From positions 124,001 to 188,000 of the forward strand of contig CAVPMA010000015.1 of the NCBI GenBank assembly GCA_963706315.1: DNA of 64,000 bases. The letters are read 5' to 3'. The DNA comes from CALMEC01 sp963706315. Lineage in GTDB: Bacteria > Actinomycetota > Thermoleophilia > Miltoncostaeales > Miltoncostaeaceae. The notes beneath the pieces were generated by a model. The model was given only the letters and a program-made list of their open reading frames with translations, was not told the origin of the DNA and made no database searches. The position numbers and the translations under genes were made by a program. The first letter of the stretch is position 1. The number at the start of each line of letters is the position of its first letter. Of this stretch, positions 59,844-64,000 are shown one piece after another.

Positions 59844-60587
59844 TCAGCCGGGCGGGCGCCCCAGGCGCCTGAGCCGGGGCACGCGGGTCGCCGCCTCGCG
59901 CACGATCGAACCGTGCATCTTGGACTCGCCGCGCACGCGGTCGGTGAACGTGATCGGCACCTCGACGACGCGGAACCCGGCGAGCAGCGTCCGGTAGGTG
60001 ACCTCGACCTGGAAGACGTAGCCGGCGGCGGCGACCTCGTCGAGCGGCACGGTCTCGAGCACGATCCGGCGGAAGCACTTGAACCCGCCGGTGAGGTCCC
60101 GCACGCGCACGCCGAGCACCCGGCGGGCGTACCAGCAGCCACCGCGGCTGATGAGCCGTCGCACGAGCCCCCAGCGCGCCACTCCGCCCCCGGCCGTATA
60201 GCGCGACCCGAGCACCAGGTCCGCGTCGCGGGCCGCCGCGACGAGCCGCGGGACGTCCCGGGGATCGTGCGAGAAGTCGGCATCCATCTCGAGCACCAGC
60301 TCGGCGCCGTCCGCGAGCGCGTGGGCGAATCCCGCGATGTACGCCGGCCCGATGCCCTCCTTGCGCTCGCGCCGGAGCACGGCCACGCGCGGGTCGCTCG
60401 AAGCGACCTCGTCGGCCAGGTCGGCAGTCCCGTCGGGCGAGGAGTCGTCGACCACGAGTACCCGCCCGTCGAGGCCGGCGTCGTCGAATACGGCGAGCAG
60501 CGCGTCGATCATCGCGACGACGTTCTCGGCCTCCTGGTAGGTGGGGAGCACCACCCATGCCGCGCCGGGCGGCCAGGGTTGGCTCAC
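59844..60587 (-). CDS. Polyprenol-phosphate mannosyltransferase-like glycosyltransferase
   Basis: The 247-residue family 2 glycosyltransferase has VVLPTYQEAENV, the DDSSPDGTAD loop, LEMDADFSHDP (DxD metal site) and GSRYTAGGGV. These are the markers of dolichol/polyprenol-phosphate mannose synthases. There are no membrane helices at the end, unlike the bacterial fused forms. It probably makes a lipid-linked sugar donor for surface glycans and so may work with the ligase-like protein, although the two genes converge. GTG start overlaps the preceding gene as GTGA. Confidence 0.9.
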   Translation of the reverse strand: MSQPWPPGAAWVVLPTYQEAENVVAMIDALLAVFDDAGLDGRVLVVDDSSPDGTADLADEVASSDPRVAVLRRERKEGIGPAYIAGFAHALADGAELVLEMDADFSHDPRDVPRLVAAARDADLVLGSRYTAGGGVARWGLVRRLISRGGCWYARRVLGVRVRDLTGGFKCFRRIVLETVPLDEVAAAGYVFQVEVTYRTLLAGFRVVEVPITFTDRVRGESKMHGSIVREAATRVPRLRRLGRPPG

Positions 60588-61495
60588 GCGGGCAGGCGAA
60601 TGCCGAACGTGAACGGTCCGGGGATGGCGCGTGCGCGACCGGTTCCCGTCCCCCGCGGCACATCCGACACCCGGATCGCGAGGGCGCGGGCGTCGACGTC
60701 GATCGCGGGCACGATCTCCGCGGCCACCTCGCTCCAGGTGGCCCTGGCGGCGCCCTGCACGGACGTCGCGGCGTAGCGGTTGCCCCGGTCGTCCCACACC
60801 TCGATCTCGGCACGGCCGATCGCCGGCGCATCGGTCTCGTCGCCGGGAGGGCCGAGCGCGACGAGGCTCGCCACGGCACGGTCCCAGTAGCGCTCGACGG
60901 CGAGCACGCACACCGCCGCTCCCTCGGCGAGCCGCGCCTGCCCCACCGGAACGAGGTCCACGAACGCCCCGTGCGCGCGGGGAGGGACGGACCCGCTGTG
61001 CTGCGGAAGCCACTGGTCGATCGGCTCCGGCGGCGGGTCGACGACCGTCCGCTCCGGGACCAGATCGATCACCAGGCTCCATGGCCCGCCACCCATCGGC
61101 CGCGTGACGCCCGCACCGCCGCCCCTGGCGGGGTTGATGCGCGCGAGCCCGTCGACGACAAGCTCGAGCCGCCGGGCGTCCGGCGGGAGCGACGGCTCCA
61201 CCCACACGGTGGCGTTGAGCTGCCCCAGCCCCGACGCGGCGTTCAGCACCTCACCGGAGTACCGGTCGCCGCGCTCGTCCCGCACGGTCAGTCCCATGCC
61301 GGGATCCCACTCGATGAGTCCGGGGACGTCGCTGAGCACCAGCAGCGGGATGACGACCCCGTCGGTGTGGTGCTCCACGCTGAGCGCGAGCACCAGCGTC
61401 TCGCCGCCCCGGGCGACGGCGTCGCTCGGAACGAGGCCGCCGAAGCCGGCGGCGTCGCGCACGTGATCGGACGAGAGTGGGGCGGTGGTGGCCAT
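60584..61495 (-). CDS. Hypothetical protein with two tandem beta domains
   Basis: The 303-residue soluble protein is made of two similar halves. VRDERGDRYSG in the first corresponds to VWDDRGNRYAA in the second, and VEPSLPPDARRLELVV to IVPAIDVDARALAIRV. Each half has the strand-rich pattern of an Ig-like or beta-sandwich domain. No signal peptide or catalytic motif. It is coupled to the glycosyltransferase (GTGA) and diverges from a hydrolase, with 17 nt between starts. I do not recognise a family. Confidence 0.65.
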   Translation of the reverse strand: MATTAPLSSDHVRDAAGFGGLVPSDAVARGGETLVLALSVEHHTDGVVIPLLVLSDVPGLIEWDPGMGLTVRDERGDRYSGEVLNAASGLGQLNATVWVEPSLPPDARRLELVVDGLARINPARGGGAGVTRPMGGGPWSLVIDLVPERTVVDPPPEPIDQWLPQHSGSVPPRAHGAFVDLVPVGQARLAEGAAVCVLAVERYWDRAVASLVALGPPGDETDAPAIGRAEIEVWDDRGNRYAATSVQGAARATWSEVAAEIVPAIDVDARALAIRVSDVPRGTGTGRARAIPGPFTFGIRLPA

Positions 61496-61500
61496 CTCCG

Positions 61501-61506
61501 TAAGCT
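61501..61506 (+). promoter_or_regulatory. Leaderless -10 box of the first hydrolase
   Basis: TAAGCT (TANNNT) ends 6 nt before the GTG at 61513, inside the 17-nt gap between divergent starts. No ribosome site. Confidence 0.4.
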
Positions 61507-61512
61507 TGCCAG

Positions 61513-62268
61513 GTGTCCGGCGAAGCGCGCATTCTCGTGTTGCTCCACCCGTTTCCGATGGACGCGAGCTTCTGGGGGCCGATGTGGCGGGAGCTGGCGG
61601 CAGACGCGACCGTCCTCACCCCGGAGTTTCCGGGCTTCGGCGCCGCCCCGCCGGTCGACGCCCCGACGATCGCGGCGTTCGCAGGCGACGTGGCCGACCT
61701 CATCCGGGCGGAGGGGCGTGGTCCAGCGACCGTGGTCGGCCTCTCGCTGGGCGGGTACGTCGCGCTCGCGCTGGCGCACGATCACCCCGATGCCGTCGCC
61801 GGGCTGGTGCTCGCGAACACGCGCGCAGAGGGTGACGACGCGGCAGCGCGCGCGGCGCGGGATCAGGCGATCGACACCGTCCGCATCGACGGGCTCGACG
61901 CCTACCTCGCCGGCCTGCTGCCGCGGCTGCTTGGCGCCGACGCGGGTCCGGATGTGTGGGAGCGCGCCCAGGCGATCGCGCACCGGCAGGAACCGGAGGC
62001 CGTGTGCCTTGCGCTGGAGGCGTTGCGGGATCGCCCCGACCGGACCGGCGACGTCGGCGCGATCGGCGTTCCGACGACCGTGATCATCGGCTCGGCGGAT
62101 GTCGTGACCCCACGGGAGGCCGCGCAGGCGCTCGCCGACGGCGTCGCCGGCGCGACGCTCGCGGAGATCGACGGCGCCGGTCACCTCTCGGCGCTGGAGC
62201 GCCCGGCCGAGTTCGCCGCGCTGGTGGCCCAGACGCTGATCCGCGTCGAGGCGGAGCGCGCGACGTGA
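61513..62268 (+). CDS. Alpha/beta hydrolase
   Basis: The 251-residue protein has the alpha/beta-hydrolase fold: oxyanion LHPFPMDASFW, nucleophile S78 (VVGLSLGGYV), an acid in IIGSADVVTP and His near 226 (DGAGHLSALERP). The triad is complete, so it should be an active esterase, lactonase or C-C hydrolase; the substrate is unknown. GTG 61513 has a leaderless -10. The CGNR gene converges with it after 28 nt. Confidence 0.9.
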   Translation: MSGEARILVLLHPFPMDASFWGPMWRELAADATVLTPEFPGFGAAPPVDAPTIAAFAGDVADLIRAEGRGPATVVGLSLGGYVALALAHDHPDAVAGLVLANTRAEGDDAAARAARDQAIDTVRIDGLDAYLAGLLPRLLGADAGPDVWERAQAIAHRQEPEAVCLALEALRDRPDRTGDVGAIGVPTTVIIGSADVVTPREAAQALADGVAGATLAEIDGAGHLSALERPAEFAALVAQTLIRVEAERAT

Positions 62269-62296
62269 CGCTCCACGCGGGCGATCACATCCCGGG

Positions 62297-62839
62297 TTAC
62301 TGCCCCGAGCTCCCGGCCGCCCGTCGGCGGGCGTAGTAGGTGTGGGCCTTCGCCCGCGAGCCGCAGCGCTCCATCGAGCACCACCGCCGGCTGCCGTTGC
62401 GGCTGGTGTCCAGGTAGACGTAGGTGCAGTTCTCGGCGGCGCACTCGCGTACGCGGGAGATGTCGTCCCGGGCGAGGTCGAGCGCGTCGAGGAGCACCGG
62501 TACCAGCAGGCAACGGCACGTGGACACCTCCGGGCAGAAGTTCGGCCGGAGGCTCGTGCGGTCGACCGCCAGTCGGCCGGGGGTCTCCCGCAACCAGTCC
62601 CCGACCACATCGGCGACGGTCTCGGCGTCCCGCCGGACGAACGCGTCACGGAGCGCCCCACGGAGCGCGCGGACGCGCTCGAGGTCGCGCGGACCCGCCT
62701 CGCGCTCAGGCGGGCCGTACCCCGCCTCGAGGAGCCACCGCCCGATGTCGCCCGGTTCGCGCAGCAGGTCGTCGACCCCGCTCACCGTGTTGCACAAATC
62801 GAGGGCGGGACGGCCACCGAGCCACACGAAACCTCCCAT
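62297..62839 (-). CDS. CGNR zinc-finger transcriptional regulator
   Basis: The 180-residue protein has the N-terminal ABATE-like ligand domain (FVWLGGRPALDLCNTV) and a C-terminal zinc finger with two cysteine pairs (RECAAENCTYVYLD and RRWCSMERCGSRAKAHTYY). The name-giving CGNR is CGSR here. ATG 62839 follows GGGGAGG; 20 upstream in-frame residues are unlikely. It diverges from the hydrolase at 62921 with 81 nt between starts, which hold an inverted repeat, so it may control that gene and itself. Confidence 0.88.
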   Translation of the reverse strand: MGGFVWLGGRPALDLCNTVSGVDDLLREPGDIGRWLLEAGYGPPEREAGPRDLERVRALRGALRDAFVRRDAETVADVVGDWLRETPGRLAVDRTSLRPNFCPEVSTCRCLLVPVLLDALDLARDDISRVRECAAENCTYVYLDTSRNGSRRWCSMERCGSRAKAHTYYARRRAAGSSGQ

Positions 62840-62878
62840 CGGGTTTGACCTCCCCCCCTCCGAACGCGTATCGTTGTT

Positions 62879-62903
62879 ACCAGTAAAGCAGTACCACACT
62901 GGT
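62879..62903. promoter_or_regulatory. Inverted repeat in the CGNR/hydrolase divergent promoter
   Basis: ACCAGT (62879-62884) and ACTGGT (62898-62903) are perfect 6-bp inverted arms with a 13-nt spacer, in the least GC-rich part of the divergent gap. Two CAGTA copies (62881-62885, 62890-62894) add to it. It is a candidate operator for the adjacent CGNR regulator; this is inference from position and symmetry. Confidence 0.35.
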
Positions 62904-62920
62904 TCGCAACAGGAGTCTCA

Positions 62921-63622
62921 ATGCCTTCCCTCCCTCCCGCAATCTCACTCTCACACATCGAGCGTGGTCGCGGCCCGCTCGTGGTCGCATTGCACGACCT
63001 GGGGCGCTCAGGAGACGTGATGTTGCGGGCGCTCAAGCCGCTCACGAAGCGGTTTCGCGTGCTCGCGCCGGACCTGCGCGGACACGGCGAGTCGCCCACG
63101 CCCGACGGGCCGTGGAGCGTCGACGACTTCGCATCCGACGTCTCGCGGCTCATCGCCGCCGAGGGCGGCGAAGCGATCGTGGTTGGCGTCGGACTCGGCG
63201 CGGCGACGGGACTGACGCTTGCCCTCGGCCACCCGGGCCTGGTCGCGGCGCTCGTCGTGAGCGGCGCGGGAGCCCGCGGCGAGGACATCGAGGGCCAGGA
63301 GCGCTGGGCGCGGATGGCGCGGATGTTGCGCGAGCGCGGTGGCGCCGAGGGCGTTGCCCTCGCCGCCGAGGCCATGGGCACACGGCCCGACCTGCGCGGC
63401 GCGCTCGTCCAGATCGAACCGCCCGTGCTTGTGCTGGCCGGCGACGGCGACCGGGCCTATCCGCCCGGCACGCAGCGGGAGCTGGCCCAGTCGCTTCCGG
63501 CCGCGCGATTCCTCGAGGTCGCGGGCGCCGGGCACGACCTCGCGATCGAACGGCCCGAGGAGCTCGTCGCCGGCGTCCAGTGGCTCGCCGGAACGCTCGT
63601 GCAGCACGCCGCCGCCGCGTAG
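62921..63622 (+). CDS. Alpha/beta-hydrolase-fold protein lacking the nucleophile
   Basis: The 233-residue protein has the hydrolase fold: LHDLGRSGDVM, LAPDLRGHGES and the C-terminal acid/His positions D177 (AGDGDRAYP) and H205 (GAGHDLAIERP). The nucleophile elbow reads G89-V-G91-L-G93 where Gly-x-Ser-x-Gly is expected, so the catalytic Ser is Gly91. The change from a Ser codon to GGA needs at least two base changes for most Ser codons. It may be a binding protein or work as a non-hydrolytic member of the fold. ATG with CAGGAG upstream. Confidence 0.85.
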   Translation: MPSLPPAISLSHIERGRGPLVVALHDLGRSGDVMLRALKPLTKRFRVLAPDLRGHGESPTPDGPWSVDDFASDVSRLIAAEGGEAIVVGVGLGAATGLTLALGHPGLVAALVVSGAGARGEDIEGQERWARMARMLRERGGAEGVALAAEAMGTRPDLRGALVQIEPPVLVLAGDGDRAYPPGTQRELAQSLPAARFLEVAGAGHDLAIERPEELVAGVQWLAGTLVQHAAAA

Positions 63623-63752
63623 GCGGCGCCCGCGCGACCGAGCGGGCGGCTCGCCCGAGTGCGTGAGGGCGGCCGACCGCTCGGCCTCCCTCACCAACGC
63701 CGCGACGACGCCGGCCAGCTTCCGGAGCCGGCCGGGTTTCGGAGGCCGCGTC

Positions 63753-64000
63753 CTACTCGTCCGAGTCGTCGGCCGGGTCGGGGGGCACGAGCTCCCCGTG
63801 GGCGACCTGCGCCAGCGCCCGCACGATCTGCACGCACATCGCGTCGCTGACGGCGACCTGAACCTGGCTCTCGTCGACGTCCTGGAACGCGATGGTCCAG
63901 TTCGGCACGAGGCCGTCGGGCAGCTCGTGGGGCGGTGTGACCGACATCCCGACGAGCTGCGGGGTGAGGACCCAGAAGACCGCCTCGGGCAGGCCTGCGT
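63753..64000 (-). CDS. Partial hypothetical protein (runs off the right edge)
   Basis: The frame is open from the window edge to the stop at 63753; 81 residues are visible. It reads GLPEAVFWVLTPQLVGMSVT, then VPNWTIAFQDVDESQVQVAV and an acidic tail ending DPADDSDE. An internal ATG at 63947 could be a start, but the frame and protein-like sequence continue upstream, so the true start is beyond the window. No domain recognised. The 130 nt between the hydrolase and this stop hold no clear gene. Confidence 0.55.
   Translation of the reverse strand, partial: AGLPEAVFWVLTPQLVGMSVTPPHELPDGLVPNWTIAFQDVDESQVQVAVSDAMCVQIVRALAQVAHGELVPPDPADDSDE

Overview
The window is a gene-dense, very GC-rich (about 70% by eye) chromosomal segment with strong G/C preference at third codon positions, many GTG starts, 4-nt ATGA/GTGA gene overlaps and several probable leaderless promoters (TANNNT a few bases before the start codon). 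The gene content (PurF of the iron-sulfur type, small PurL with PurS/PurQ, class II ribonucleotide reductase with NrdR, ATP-dependent PEP carboxykinase, CtaG/YcnI copper genes, a CGNR regulator) fits an actinobacterium. I lean towards a Thermoleophilia-like lineage, but that is inference. I see no tRNA, rRNA, CRISPR array, insertion sequence or phage gene.

Layout: 0.1-1.3 kb, exported phosphoesterase and a small membrane protein (minus). 1.4-5.5 kb, replication/translation operon rpsF-ssb-rplI-dnaB plus purA; rpsR is absent from its usual place. 5.6-9.2 kb, methyltransferase, DUF2269 protein, aldo/keto reductase, HtrA-like protease. 9.4-10.8 kb, a DUF1737 protein coupled to metZ. 10.7-12.8 kb, OmpR-type two-component pair. 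12.9-16.0 kb, a redox locus: two small exported or membrane-anchored proteins with acidic, His-containing tails, a small membrane protein, ApbE flavin transferase and a four-histidine ferric-reductase-like membrane protein. 16.1-27.9 kb, de novo purine genes: purD-purB, then purC-S-Q-L-F-M-N-H, nearly all overlapping, followed by an exported trypsin-like protease. 29-34.3 kb, ald and sbcDC. 34.4-39.3 kb, single genes (DUF1579, S9 peptidase, EamA exporter, double GNAT, degenerate receiver). 39.3-44.0 kb, a frameshifted site-2 protease and metH. 44.0-49.0 kb, a copper/cytochrome-oxidase and disulfide block (CtaG, VKOR, DsbA-like, two paralogous membrane proteins, YcnI) in which most genes carry one to three single-base frame changes. 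49.1-57.5 kb, pckA, a D-cysteine desulfhydrase-like enzyme, M23 peptidase, nrdR-nrdJ, lepB. 57.5-61.5 kb, O-antigen-ligase-like protein, polyprenol-phosphate mannosyltransferase-like protein and a tandem-domain unknown. 61.5-64 kb, two alpha/beta hydrolases (one lacking its nucleophile), a CGNR regulator and a partial gene.

The window is mostly housekeeping. Together with purA near its left end it encodes the route from PRPP to AMP except purE/purK, which are not seen here. The least explained parts are the ApbE locus, the frameshift-rich copper/thiol block, the phosphoacceptor-less receiver and the hydrolase with a Gly nucleophile. None of these amounts to a proven new system. I mark frameshifts as possible base-calling errors because most sit in C or G runs.
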